Assembly (NCBI GenBank): GCA_905250125.1
Contig: CAJNOL010000543.1
Span: forward strand, 5,367 to 69,366
Reading direction: 5' to 3'
Length of the DNA: 64,000 nt
Origin: Rotaria sordida
Taxonomy: Eukaryota > Rotifera > Eurotatoria > Philodinida > Philodinidae
The notes beneath the pieces are model-generated. The model was not told the origin of the DNA, made no database searches, and saw only the letters and a list, made by a program, of their open reading frames with translations. Positions 32,302 to 45,299 of the stretch are shown piece after piece. Positions within the stretch are counted from its first letter, which is position 1, and every line of letters begins with the position of its first letter. The position numbers were made by a program, and so were the translations under genes.

Positions 32302-33974
32302 AATTGAATATTCTTGTTTATTTTATCTTTCGTTCAATATTATTCTTTCTTTTTTTTGTGCTCTCTTTTGTATAAATCATCATTTTACTTATTCTTATAA
32401 AAATAAAGATAAAGATATTATATTGTGAATTGAAATGAGTTTGTTTTGTAGTCCTGACATGCGCTTGATCATTAGTGTAATCTTTTCTTTTTTTTTCTTA
32501 TTATTCTTTTTTTTTTGAAAAAAAGCAAATTCTATGAAATAAACAAACAAGACAATTAATCATTTGATTGAATTATGTTATTGAATAATTAAATAATAAA
32601 AATAACTTCAACAACACTGACTCTTCACTTGAAATTTTATATTCATTGCTAATACTTACGAAAAAATTCTTAAAATATTTACTAGCATTGACGAGAATGA
32701 CCGTACTAAGATTAGTTACTTCTGTCGATAAAACAGGAAGTTTTCTATTCAAATAAATTTACTATTCAAGACAAAGATGAATAAAATAATTGAAATATTC
32801 AATTATTTGTTATGAAGAGACGTTTTAGACAATAAAAATACTTCATTTTTTAATATAGAATAATTAACTTAGTTTTCTACGATGGTTTAGAAGACGAGAA
32901 AGACACTAAGGTCATTGTGTCCTTTCTGGTTTTTTTTGCATTATAGATAATAGTAACATGAGATGAAGATTTGCGTTTTTTGGAATAATCTTTTTGTTTA
33001 GATCAATCGTTTAACAAATCCGCATTAACCCTTATTTTATTTAATTCAAAAAGAAATAAACTGATAGTTGTCATGAAATTTTTGTTTTACAGCCAGTAGG
33101 AGTACTGTTTATCTTGTCAATCTATACCACATAACTTGTGATACACATTGAATACTAATAAAACGTTTTAAATGTTCGATAACGTACTAAGATAATAATT
33201 TAGTTTTATATTAACCCCTTCAACGTTATCGACGAGTATACTTGACAAAGCATTCATTATGGCAAAGATGAAGACTATAATTCCTTAACTTCGTTTTTGA
33301 AACCTCAAAGTACTGAATTGAAATAAGCTTTGCTTTGCAGATTATGGAACTTTTCACGCTGCATCGTGTGACGTATTGTTTTTTGGTACAAAGTATGAAA
33401 GGGTTGAAAATTGATATAAAAAACGTCGCTATTCAATCTGTTCCATGTTTTAGTTTCCAAAAAATTTAACGCTGAAGTGGTTAATGAATCATAATTTAAA
33501 ACTATTAAAATTTTATTTTTCAAAGAGAAATTTGTTTTTAACCTGAATATTAAAATATAACAAACATTGCTCATATCTCATAAGATTATCAAGAAATTAT
33601 TTTTTCTCTCTCTTCGATAAAAAAAAAGAGTTGAACTTCTAACTGATAGAAGTAATTTGAGCATTATATTTTCATAAAATAAAATGTTTTATATACAAAG
33701 AAGGCGGACCAAATGAGAAAGAGAGTGAGGAATCGAACATACTGTTCTTAAAAAAAAAAAGAAAACTTCAATACAATAGCAACAATGAAAAAAAAGCATA
33801 TCAATTCAATTATGTAATTAAACAAAAAAACCTTTAATGTATGCACGTATATAGTTCTAAACCGATATATGTAATGACTTGTTTGGTTTTGTTTTTTCTT
33901 TTTTTTCATTATAACTGATTAAATGAGTGTAATGAAAAAAAAAGTCAATAATAAAGATTCAAATTTTAGTCTAT
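32302..33974. other. Convergent intergenic region
   Basis: Lies between two genes reading towards each other, so it should hold two 3' UTRs and no promoter. AATAAA-like signals are near 32402 on the plus strand. A few homopolymer T runs; no gene recognised. Confidence 0.45.
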
Positions 33975-34484
33975 CTAAAGCATATCGGCTACTTGACATG
34001 AACCAGATATTTCCGGTTTGATGCACATATTACACATTGGACATGTACAATTTCGTTGTAACCATGGTGATAAACAACGTTTATGAAATGCATGTTCACA
34101 TGGACATACAGCTATTTCTTCATCTTGATAAAAATCATCAAAACAAATAACACAACTCTATATGAAATGGGAAATTTTCTTTGTCGTTCATGTTTAAAAA
34201 TAAAATAGTCGAAAGACTTATAAAAAAAACAAAAAAAAGACTTACGGAGTTTTTTACTTTACATCGCATATATTGATCTTTTCGGTAGCCTTTTTCGCGA
34301 AATGTATCTCGTCTAAGTCTAGAATTTCATAAAAGACAATTTATTATAATTTTCTTTTTCAAAATAAGAATATTTACCGCCATAAATAACAACAAAAACA
34401 TAGACTTAAACATAATGTGGTCAACCCGACCCCAAATATTGGCAATGAAACAGTAGTTGGTATTGATGTTAATAGATTACCCAT
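33975..34484 (-). CDS. RNF24/RNF122-like membrane RING-H2 E3 ligase
   Basis: Three exons (34378..34484, 34246..34318, 33975..34157) give a 120-aa protein. Residues about 13-35 are a hydrophobic, Cys- and Leu-rich transmembrane segment (GVGLTTLCLSLCFCCYLW) followed by basic residues, then a juxtamembrane stretch and a RING-H2 finger. Zinc ligands: Cys62, Cys65, Cys80, His82, His85, Cys88, Cys99, Cys102 (CVIC ... CPCEHAFHKRC ... CTCPMC). The order TM helix, short linker, single RING-H2 near the C terminus, the small size, and the PCEHAFHKRC...CPMCN match vertebrate RNF24/RNF122, which ubiquitinate membrane proteins from the Golgi/ER. Which of the two it corresponds to cannot be told. Exon phases join cleanly (CG|A and codon boundary). 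Confidence 0.85.
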
Positions 34485-37249
34485 CTTCTTTTATTCTATT
34501 TGTCAAGATTAAGAAAATTTTGAGCAACATGTTTTTCTTCTGCCAGTAATGTCAACAAGCATATAATGAATATTACATTGATGTCGTTCTTACATCTAAT
34601 TATAGTTATTATTTATTGTGTTTATCTCTTTTTTTTCCTCTCTCTCTGTCGCTGTCACTCTCTCGACGAAAACACATTTGGATTGGCTTGATTAATTATT
34701 AAAGAATCATTCATTTAAATTGGTATTTCAAAACAAAAAAGTATTTAACTAATTTATTCAAAATTATATCAATTATTATCTGTATCAAGACAAGGAAATA
34801 TACTTGTTTTAATTCACTTTTTAGATTATGAAGATGACATTCGTTTATAGGCGACATCTATTTGTCCTGATAAATGTACCATAATATAATTTTCTATAAT
34901 CATATAAATAATTGTTTGTTTTCTTTATATCTCGAATTTAACTAAAAGTTGAGTGTCGCTGCTGAAATGTAATAGTGTTGAAAATTTATTTTGATAATGG
35001 ATTGATATCAGGAAACTATGTAACGTTATCTTGAACAAATAACAACCTATGTCGACTGATATGTCTATCTATATTTTCATCCTAACGTTGTCGTCTACAA
35101 CCATTTACGCTCCAGAACGATACGTAAACGAACCGTATTTTCTTGTAATTCTACGGATAGTAATACGGTACCGTATACGATATCGTATTTTTACCAAATA
35201 TGGCTTCGTATGAGCCGTAATCTGATTATGAGACGACTGTATTACTGGACGCAGAATTATTGTCAGAATACGATATGTTCACTTATCGTTCAACTGAAAA
35301 ATTTTTAGAATAAAACATTGTTTCCTAATTCCATGATATCAACTACTAGAAACATCAATATAATTCACATGATTTCTGAAATTTTTCGTATGCCATGTTG
35401 TTAATATGTTTTCACATTTATATCGTATCTTTCATTAGCAGAAGATCACTACTATGAAGATGTCAGACTTTCAAAGATATAAGAAATCGTCTGAAATTTT
35501 TTTGATATCTACGAATTCAATTTTTCCAATTTATTAAACTATAACACTCGAAAATAGCATTCCTATAATAATCAAAAAGAATATGTTCTTGAAAGGTGTG
35601 GATGTGAGTATGTGTCGTTCTTGTTTTCTTCCATCTCCTCACCCACTCTTAAATAGCGGAACACTCACTCATACCTCACACCCATTGTTAAACGTTTTTA
35701 AACTATTTCTCTGAAATACATTTAAAATCCTTTGAAAAAGCACGAGCTAATGATTTTTCATTTATTCGAACATTTAAATTACGCTTGATGTAAATATGTG
35801 GGAGAAAAATTGGATGACGCAGATTTGGGTTATAGCGACAGATGCACTATTATATTGACGCTTTCAGGTGTTAAATAGTTTATCATATCTGAATGAGCAT
35901 GTATTCTAGAATTCTGATGACGTAGTTCTATATTTATGTGCAGCTTGCGACTTTCTTTGTTTCCATATTTTACTGATAACAGATTAAAAGCAGTTTTCAA
36001 TATGATATTTGTGATCTATAGTCTTGTTTTTATCTATACTAAGTATAAGAACAGAACCATTTGATTTAAAGAGTAGATACAATTAAGTTTTTCGTTCAAA
36101 CCTATTTCGACGAATAATAATCATTGACAATTGATCTTCACTAATGTAACTAGTGCTAGTTGACTTGCATCCAACCCGTCTATGATAAATCTAATTATAT
36201 CTTATTATCTATAATATGATTGCCTAATTGACATGATCTATCATAAAATTTCACCAAACTTTCAAGACAAATTCTTAGTTCGTTCTTGCTTTTGTTCATT
36301 ATCAAGTTGATGAGCTATCCAATGAGATGTAACTTTATTTATCGTCTTTAAACAATTGTAGATCATGTGTGTTCTATGGTACCATGAGAGAGAGGTCATA
36401 AATCGAATATGAATTATTGTTGATAACCTATCCTATCAGTTTAATATTTACATTTATATGCTCGGAAACTGAATGGCCAGGTTAGTAGTTATCATTGACA
36501 TGTTCTCTTTCTTCATTTACATGTCGAGATGTAGTCTTAGTTACAGATCCAAATACTACAATCAGTTCGAATCATCGAAAATATGATTTAAATAATCACG
36601 ATTTCCTCAAAAATCGGCAGTTTAGGCGATTAATCGACCTAATAAACCATGGTAAAATCGTCAATTTTCGCGTGATTTTGATGATATGGGTACTTGAAGA
36701 CAAGAAAAGCATATCTTAAACGTAGCATCATAGTATACAGTTTCGAATAGCTTCTGCAGTAAAATTAGATGATTGGCATGTCCAACTGACAAAGATTTGT
36801 CTTCCAGCGTTTTGTATTGACTGAAATGAATCCACTAATACATATTTAGTATGAATCTTCACTGTATAACAAATTATCTAATTTCTAAAAATAGTTTTGA
36901 AGTCATCCTTTTTCAGAAAAAGTCACTTTTGATATCTGGAAATTAAAAAAATATCTAATAAAAAAATGCTTTACTTAATCATTCAGTCATTTTTGTTGTC
37001 ATGAAATCGTCAATGAATTGCGATTAATCATCCAAACTTAAGCGATTTTGAAGACATGAGTTTGCATTTTCTAGCCAAACTAGTTCAAATTTTACCAAAG
37101 TATCTATTGAATTCATTATGCATTTTTGCAAATTTTTTTTTAGTTGAAATTGAATTAACTAAATAATAAACAGAGTTATCACAGAATATCATTATACTAG
37201 ATAGGACATTTTACTATTTAATCATGTAACAAACATTTTAATGTTAATA
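34485..37249. other. Gene-poor AT-rich region
   Basis: The first ~300 bases should hold the promoter of the RING gene. A stretch rich in CGTA/TACG near 35100-35290 includes GGTACCGTATACGATATCG. A telomere-like hairpin is listed separately. No splice-consistent coding segments. Confidence 0.4.
35595..35685. repeat. Telomere-like hairpin, degenerate
   Basis: GGTGTGGATGTGAGTATGTG, then a TTTTCTTCCATCTCC spacer, CACCCACTC, and after a gap CACTCACTCATACCTCACACCC. Same order as the other members but more decayed. Confidence 0.5.
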
Positions 37250-37251
37250 TA

Positions 37252-37832
37252 CAGGGTGTCTGAAAAGAAGCTCCCTATTTTGAATTCTTTATTACTCTCA
37301 AACAACAAAAGATATCGTAACGATGTTTTCACTGTTTTGAAGCATGTGTCATAACATTTTGTTGTGGATGAAAAAAGCTGATTGATCGTTTGACTGTCTA
37401 GGACCCCAAGCCCGAATGTCATCTTGAGAACATCTAGAAAGAACTCATTATTTTGAGTAGTTTATTGATCGTATACTAGAACTGAAGTGTGAGTGTGTGG
37501 GTGTAGATAAGCATTTTTGCATTATTCAAACACACACCAAGACTTCACATCTACACCCACATGCACACTCCACACCGATAAGCACACTGACATCAACACT
37601 CGAGCTCTCGTATAAGAATAATAACCTACTCAAAATAATGAGTTCTGTCCAGATGTTCTCAAGATGACATTCGGGCTTGATCTTAGGCAGTCAAACGATC
37701 AATCGGCTTGTTTCATCTAAAACAAAATGTCATGGTACATGCTTCAAAACAATGAAAAAATCGTTACGATATCTTTTGTTGTTTGAGAGTAATAAAGAAT
37801 TCAAAATAGGAAGCTACTTTTCGGACGCCCTG
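37252..37832. mobile_element. CAGGG-ended foldback MITE with TA duplication
   Basis: Perfectly bounded: TA (37250-37251), CAGGGTGTCTGAAAAGAAGC at the left end, its complement ending CGCCCTG at 37832, then TA (37833-37834). The arms are about 220 bp and clearly inverted ('ttactctcaaacaacaaaagatatcgtaacg' pairs with its complement near 37770). TA duplication and CAGGG ends fit a Tc1/mariner-type (IS630 superfamily) non-autonomous element. The loop (about 37485-37610) is a telomere-like GTGTGGG / CACCCACA hairpin. Confidence 0.85.
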
Positions 37833-37883
37833 TAGTTTATAAAATTGTCAGCAATATTTTCATAAACTCTGATCAGTTCTAAT

Positions 37884-38500
37884 GAGGAAACGTTTTCAAC
37901 TAATCAGTCGCTTTTGAGTTCGGATTCTGTGCATAAGATAGACTCCAGTGAGATATGAAAAACCTCAAAGTGATAAATCTCCTTTGGTTTGTTATCCAGA
38001 GTTTTAGGCATTTTAATGAAATTTTAGTCTATGGCATGGTATATACCAACCAATCGAATGACGATATTTCGACATGACATTTTGTTCACAGACAGATATA
38101 TTTGTGAATAGAATGTCCTGAAAATTTCAGCACAAAAGAATGTTTTCTTTCCAAGATATTAAAATCCCAAACAACAGGAAATTTTAGCATCTATAGTGAA
38201 ATATGAGTGAATTTAGGAAATTTAATATTTCGAGAAGGAAATATTCTTTTGTGCTGAAATTTTCAAAGCATTCTACTCAAAAATAGACCTGCCTGTAGAC
38301 AAAATATCAGGTCAAAATACCGTTAATTGATTTGTTGGTATATACCATGTTATAGGCTAAAATTCCAGTAAAATACCTATAACTCTGGACAGAAAACCTA
38401 AGGGGATTTATTATTTTGAGGTTTTTCATATCTCACTGGGATCTACCTTATGTACACAGTCCGAACTCAAAAGCAATTGATCAGTTGAAAACGTTCTCTC
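37884..38500. mobile_element. Foldback element
   Basis: Inverted arms of about 300 bp around a centre near 38192. Pairs: 'cgttttcaactaatcag.cgcttttgagttcgg' (37891) with its complement ending near 38496, and 'tatgaaaaacctcaaa' (37955) with 'tttgaggtttttcata' (38417). An internal 'attttaatgaaattttagtctat' parallels the motif in other foldback elements. It lies 52 bases from the CAGGG-ended element. Confidence 0.8.
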
Positions 38501-38746
38501 GCAAGTAAAACATCGAGATGAAGTACATGCGCAACGTACAATTTGATCAAGAATATAATAAATATTTCGATATATTCTTCAATAACTGATGATATTACCG
38601 TGTACAACAGCATTCTAAGATTAAAAAATAGTTCAATTCTAAGGATTCTCATCTTATTAATTCTGTCATTCTTTTGAAAAGAATCGAAACGATTGTTATA
38701 TTGTACAGTTCATGTATCAACAAAAAAAATATAACATTTGACTTAC

Positions 38747-38817
38747 ATAAATATACGATTATGATCATATAGTACAACATGACGTGCATTTTTACAATCA
38801 AATAAATAATCTTTCAT
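38747..38817 (-). other. Possible orphan first exon
   Basis: An ATG opens a frame with coding character (MKDYLFDCKNARHVVLYDHN) that runs to a good GTAAGT donor after 71 bases. The sequence on its 3' side is the foldback element at 37884-38500, and no convincing second exon was found. It may be the head of a gene broken by the insertion, or chance. Confidence 0.3.
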
Positions 38818-39356
38818 GTTTATTTATTGATTTTTATTTAAACTTAATCTGATGATCATTCACTTGCGAATCTTCTGATATAAATAAAATACAGATTTCT
38901 TTTGAACAAGGTTTTTCTCTTTTAATATCATATTATAGTTTCGATGATGATGACGATGAAATTTTGATATATTGTGATCATAAAATGAGAACAGATTGAT
39001 CAATTATCAAGAACTATTTTCTAATTATCAAAGAAAATCGATTTCAAATGAAACCTTGTAAATGACAAAAAAGAAATATTCGCATGTCAATAACAACGCC
39101 TATAATACTCTTCATTCCCTTATTTCTTTCTTACAAGCAAACTTCTTCATCTAACGACATTTTTTTTTATTCATTTCTTTTTTTCTTCGTTTGTTAAATT
39201 AAGAATATGCCACTCGTCTTTCATTTGATTTTGTAGTTTGATAGACAAAAGCTATGCTATTGTTCGATTAAAATACACATATTTGTGTAAAGTACATTGA
39301 TACGTCAAACAAAAAAAAAAACATAATGGCAATTTATTAACAATTATCAAAAAAGA

Positions 39357-39400
39357 ATGTCTGTTGCAACTACCGATATTCTTCTTTGTTCATCATCTAT
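39357..39400 (+). other. Possible orphan first exon
   Basis: ATG followed by 14 codons (MSVATTDILLCSSS) and a perfect GTAAGT donor. No downstream exon with matching phase was found. Diverges from the exon-like segment at 38747-38817. Confidence 0.2.
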
Positions 39401-40497
39401 GTAAGTAAAAATCATTTTTTTGTTACAAGTAAAAGAAAGTGTAATAATTCACATTGACAACTTGCTTTAAATTATTACTAAGGATTTTGTCATGTTGATA
39501 AGGCATAGTATGGCATACATGAGTAGTCAAATACACATGATTTGCATATAAATGCAGAATAGAAACATACAAAAAAAACATGGCATGAAAATTTAAGACT
39601 CTTTGAATATAATGAATTATATTGTTGAAAATGATTTGTTGAAGCCATTCAAGTTCTAGTTTCTGTACGTCTAGAGTTGAATATAACAATGAGATATTTA
39701 TTTTACTTTAGTGGAGAAAAATTTAGAGCACGTTGAATTTTTCTCTATGAAATAATTATTGAAAAAATTCTTTTATATCTCATTCGAGGTAGAATTAGTG
39801 GGTTATATTTCACTAGAAAAGTACGGACGAAAAAATCACTAGTTTTAATCATGAACTATTAACTATATTCAGAGATGTCCCGAGGTCGTCAGGATTGGAA
39901 TGAGGTGTTGAATGTTGTTTAGAGTATTGGTGAGCAAAAAATGTAAATTTTTATTTTCAATTTATAAAAGAGTGAATGGTATGAGGTTTTGCTCAAAATT
40001 GATTCTTCGTAGTATGATTGTTAATAGTGCAATAATTCTTAGTGATACATTGTTTTGTTAAGTTAATGCAGTTCTCATGTAAAACGAAAGTTTAAAATTT
40101 GCGGTCTAGTAATACACTGTATAAAATAGAATTATTAATTTTAAAAGACATCTGGCTGCCTTCTGTAAAGTTCAATCTGTACACTAGGTTTTTAATCGAT
40201 GGCGCGCTTCATTTCAGAAAAAAAAGTCATTGAAATTATTCATTAAAAGAGATCGACTCGACTGTCGTGATCCATTGTCACAACAAACTTTTAATGTAAC
40301 TATATGACGACCATTTTTAATTTTGTCACACTCACATAATTTTTTTTGTCAATGTTTAAATTTGAGAGTAGGACTTTTTTCTACTTCTCTTATCATCCCA
40401 TCTTACAGTAGATATTCGTCTTTAGTAGTACATAATTCATATTCCAAGTCAAACCATACTCTTCTTATAAAATTTTGTTGTATTTAAATCAAATATC
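39401..40497. other. Intergenic, nothing recognised
   Basis: AT-rich DNA with no supported coding segment or clear repeat. Confidence 0.35.
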
Positions 40498-40767
40498 TTA
40501 ATATTGAATGGTTCGAGTAGCAGACAACCAACAGCAAAAAATATATTGAAAGAAATTCATAGAAGCTGATCTGTTGACATTCTCGAATGATCGATCATTA
40601 AGAATAATGAATTCATCTTCCACTTGGCGAAAACTATGATTCGATTTATTCTTCATTGAATTGAAATTTTTCGTTATTGTAGTTTTATGTTTTTTCTTTG
40701 GCAAGTAACGAACCTTACTGATACGAGACGATGTACTTTTGTGCATACCACTAGTATGAGCTGTCAT
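40498..40767 (-). CDS. Small basic protein, doubtful
   Basis: A single open frame of 89 codons from an ATG at 40767. The middle is basic (RYLPKKKHKTTITKNF), then FRQVEDEFIILNDRSFENV, and a short hydrophobic Cys-containing end (FFQYIFCCWL). Codon use is similar to the confirmed genes here. No family is recognised and no splice partners are visible, so it may be a small gene, the last exon of a larger one, or a chance frame. Confidence 0.3.
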   Translation of the reverse strand: MTAHTSGMHKSTSSRISKVRYLPKKKHKTTITKNFNSMKNKSNHSFRQVEDEFIILNDRSFENVNRSASMNFFQYIFCCWLSATRTIQY

Positions 40768-43320
40768 TTTGTAACAGATCACACGAATAAAATCAATAGA
40801 ATTTTCATTATTCACGGTCACGATGATCTCTACTCATGACAAGTAGAAGTGCCCAATAGACTCTATGATACATTTTAGAGACTATAGTAGAGTATCATTT
40901 GAAAGTATCATTTCTACTCTACACAAAATACTAAACCTCAAATTTTAAACTTGCGTTATACATTAGAATTGTATTTAGTTAGTAATACAATGTAATCATA
41001 AAGATTACTGTACGATTGTTTTCGACATGGCGGGGTGGAGCTGAAAATTCAGCAGAATATGCCTTCGTAAGAATATCTGTTAAAAGCAGAGCTAAAATCT
41101 CCTTTCTGTCAGGAATTTCAACGGTACTGAATACTTCAGAAAGTGTTAGAATTTTTGCAGAATAGTCAAAATTTTTTAGGGAAAAAAAACCTTGATATCA
41201 TCTCTCTAATCCAAGATTCTGATCAAACTATAGCAGATCTGAACAATACAAATGATTAATTTCTCAAATAGATATCATTCAGATGTGTGACTAAATATTT
41301 GTGTTCACGATCTTTATTCTTTAAAAAAAGCGAAAAACTTACGAGTTTTCTTCAAGAGTTTTGAACAAGAAATAAAATAAATGCAGGTTTGACAATTTAA
41401 TAGTATTAAAGAAATCCAATCAATTCTGTCAGTTTAAACAGACTTCAAAAATATTCACGCATTCTGATGTAACACTTTCAAAAAAAAATGGCGGTATAGT
41501 TTCTCAGTAGTTCTGACATGGGTTTCGAATTTATAATAATTGTAGAAAGAAAATACAATTATTGAGATTTCCTATTAAAAACTATTTTCTTTAAGATCTC
41601 ATTCAACTTCTTATAAAAATAATTGAATTACAGATTGTAGATATTATTGAATAATAAGGTTATCAACTCTTTAGATTAAATCGGTTTTTATTTTTCGTTC
41701 TAAATTTATTTAATGTGAATATACTAAATCAAAGAAAAGATCTATTTGAACTGCTTTTGTTATCTTAGAATGATAAAATATAGAGAAAAGTTTCACCTGA
41801 GAGAATTTATTCAACTCTGACAATAGATTCTATTAAAATCTAACAGTAGCATCAAAACTAAAAAATGAATTCAGATATTCGAGAGAAATGATTTGTATGT
41901 ATCTTTCCGTAGCATACAGAGAAATACCTTCTGTACTCAGTAACTTAATTCGTAACGCTAAATCAATTGATTATGATTGAACTTCAAGAGAGGGCTGGAT
42001 AAGTACGAGTACGTACTCGAGATTTTAGACAAAAGAGATTGTGTCCTATGATAATGTAAATCCGGCGATGCTCATACGCAAAAACGATCAATTAATAAAT
42101 TCGAGGCTACCATTGTATCTATTTTGTTAAACTTTATTGTTGATCACCACAACTGAGATTGGCGAGCGTGCGTTTGTTAAACTATTCACGACATTGGCAT
42201 CATATTTTGTCTAAGATGTTTTTGAACAATTTTTTTTCGATGATTTTGAAGTTTAAATTTTGCTGCATGTTCTTGACAAATCTCCTATATTAAAATTAAC
42301 CCTCCCGGAAATACTCATCGGTGCATCTATTCATCTAGAAATTGAAGCTTTTTTGCGAACATTATCCAGAGAAGTAGATTAGCTTTCCTCCTCATTAGTA
42401 TCAAAGTCACAATAGTAGATGACTGGATCAAATTGAATGGATATGTGTCGGGTAACTGCTTACTCTACAATATTTAGGAGAATACAAACTTACCTTTGAG
42501 TAATACTCGAGAAACTCCATACTTGCTCAGACAATCATTTATTATCTCAAAAAATATCTGTACTTTTTCAGATCTAGTACATGTCTTCTCTTATATATAT
42601 AGTGTTAGGCCAATAGAATGTTCGAGAACTAGAAAAAGAAAACCAAATATTAATATTCTTCACAGAAAAACTGCAATGAATATATTTAATCAATTCTCAT
42701 TTTATTTTTTAAAAAACAAGTAACTTATTTTACATGCATAAATAGAGTAGGGTAATTAAGCTTCTTGTTTTTTTTGCTTAGAAAACTCGTAAAAAGAAAA
42801 TTATATTCTAGTATAAATTATTTTGATGTTTCTGATTAGCTTCACAATATTAAAAATATCTTCGTGCTGAAAACAGATAAAATGATTTTAAATAAAGATA
42901 TTTTCGTTGTAGTCCAGAATTAGAACAAGGTGCTATTGACCAAACTAAATAGAATATAAGAATCGATTGAATAATTACTTTCTTTTGCATATTATTTGTT
43001 TGTTCAACTCTGACGATTGTTATTTTGATTATGGATATATACGATTTTTTTTTCTTCTTTTTTTTTCGCTTCAACCAAGTGTTAGAAATGTTTATTTTCG
43101 TCATGTGAGATGCCATTACTACTTATTTAAAGTGCTTAATAGCTAAACATTTAAACGAAAAAAAACAAACTAGAGCATTTATTCTTTTATACGGATTTGA
43201 TCGTTTCGACAAAGAGAAATCGATGAGAACATAAGACTATATGAAAAACTGTACGCGTTTTGTATTATTATATTAAATAAAACATATCATATATAAGATA
43301 AAACAAAAAATATAAAACAA
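40768..43320. other. Gene-poor region, one decayed repeat
   Basis: A 'gctgaaaattcagcagaatatgcc' stretch at 41040-41065 resembles the internal motif of the foldback elements and may be a relic. The last 100 bases before 43321 should contain the promoter of the next gene. No exons seen. Confidence 0.35.
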
Positions 43321-45299
43321 ATGTCTTATGGAACGAGTAGTAGTGGTTATTTGACATGGGCTGAAGAAGTTCCTATTTCTTTTACTGAATGGAAAACAAT
43401 TCTTTCAAAATTAACAAAAGAAGAAATTAAAAAGCGGTTATTTCCTTTATATTATTTTTTTTTCAAATAAATCTACTTTTTATTTATATTTCAATAGACT
43501 TTCATCAAATTCTGACTCTCATCGTCTATCAACATCACGTCAATATTCTCCAACAACAAAAAGAAATGAACGACAATCTCTACCAAGAAATAATGTCTTT
43601 GGTGATAGCGTTATTGATTCATTTCTTGTTTCATCATCATCATCAAATTTAACTCAATCAACAACAAATATTTCTCAACAAGGTATAAAAAGAAAAACTA
43701 ACTCAAATGACTTCATTTAATGTCATTCATTTGTTTATTCAGATATATCAAAACGAGTTTCATCATCAACAAAACGTTATGTTTCATCATTTAAAACACT
43801 AGTGAATTCTACTAGTAGCAAACATGCACAACGATTAAGTTATGTTAATGATAGTGTTATTATCGTTAAATTATCAAAAGAAAGTAAGGAAAAAAAAATT
43901 ATGACTATCATTTAAAAATAAAATAAAAACTATTAGATGCAACAGAAAATAATAGTAGTATATCACAGTTATCGAACAAAAATTCTACTTTACCAATGAC
44001 AGCATCAAGAACCCTTACAACTCCATCTCGTAAACAATCATCTTTTTCTCCATCAAGATTAAGTCCAGTGTTGAAACTTGAAGCGCAGAGTAGGTGAACA
44101 TATATTTTTTCTTTTTCTTTTTTTCTTTTGTTTTCCTTTAAACGTCAATATTGTAATTCAAACAATCGATCGAACGGAACATTCAAGTTTTTTTTTTTTC
44201 GAACTTTTATACTTATATCTTGATTATAATCTTTAGTACGTCGTCATGAAGGCGAACGAGACAGAAAAGAATATGTTGAGTTGTGATGGAGAAAAAGAAA
44301 AGGAGAGAATGACTCGACAAGGTAGCCAAATGCAAACGAGTGAGAAAAAGAAGAAAATTGACAACGTCAATTGTTGAAATAAAAGACACACATACGCACA
44401 CAGAACGACAAGCAGCAACAGAAAAGAACGTTTTTTTTTCTTACTTTTCTATATAAAGATGTTGGTTACATTTTTCTTACTATGTTCATTGCTTATCATT
44501 TTTAGAACGTCGACTTACACATCATGATTCTTCTTCAATTTCATCAACAAATAATTATTTAAATATTTCTTCAAATTTAATTAATAGTATGGCAATGAGT
44601 ACAACCAGTCATACACCATCCAATCCATCTTTATTTACTTATCGAAATACACTAACAGGAGGCAACACTATTCGACAAAGAGCATTCGTTGAAACACCTA
44701 CGAATAACTTATTAATTACAACAGAACGAATTAAATCAAATATATCTTCAGCTATGCGTCCAACACGGCAACCATTAACAACAGCAACTGCAACAACAAC
44801 TATGTCATCTACATATATTTCATCTCAACAATCACAACGTAATGCTAATCAAAATACAAGATCACGTATTCAACAAGATAAATCAATGAATTTGAAAGGT
44901 ATAGAAATATATATTTCATCATAATTCAAATTATTTTTCAAATAAAAAAAAATGCATAAAATTATTTATAGAATTTTTGTTGAGTGCATAAATAAATCTG
45001 TTATTATTCAAATTGACATTCATGTAGTCAGAAAAAAACAAAAAAATAATATAAAATCATAACATATAAAACGACTAGTCGGATAGAATTATATTCATGA
45101 TACTTTGTTTTTTTCTTTACTAATTTTAGAACTTTATGAATATCCTGATCCATTTACTAATTGTCCTCAAGATTTTCTAAGTAAATTAGCTCAACTTACA
45201 AAACTTCAATTAGAAACAATTGAATGGGAAAAGAAACGACGATTTGCAAAGAAAAAAACAATACCAAACGGCATGATACAAGGAAAAGACAGTCCTTAA
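43321..45299 (+). CDS. Ser/Thr-rich protein, function unknown
   Basis: Six exons, 43321..43436, 43498..43682, 43743..43883, 43937..44089, 44506..44898 and 45130..45299, total 1158 bases (385 aa) with matching phases throughout. The N terminus is a compact, likely folded segment (LTWAEEVPISFTEWKTILSK); the centre is a long low-complexity region rich in Ser, Thr, Asn and Gln with many basic residues (TTKRNERQSLPRNN, TPSRKQSSFSPSRLSP), typical of a disordered phosphorylated region; the C terminus is a conserved-looking helical segment (DPFTNCPQDFLSKLAQL, QLETIEWEKKRRFAKKK). No signal peptide or membrane segment. The layout resembles cytoskeletal adaptor proteins but I do not recognise a family. 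Confidence 0.75.

Noticed and set aside
39423..39689. 88-codon minus-strand frame
   Set aside because: Composition is that of random AT-rich DNA; no motif and no splice-compatible neighbours.
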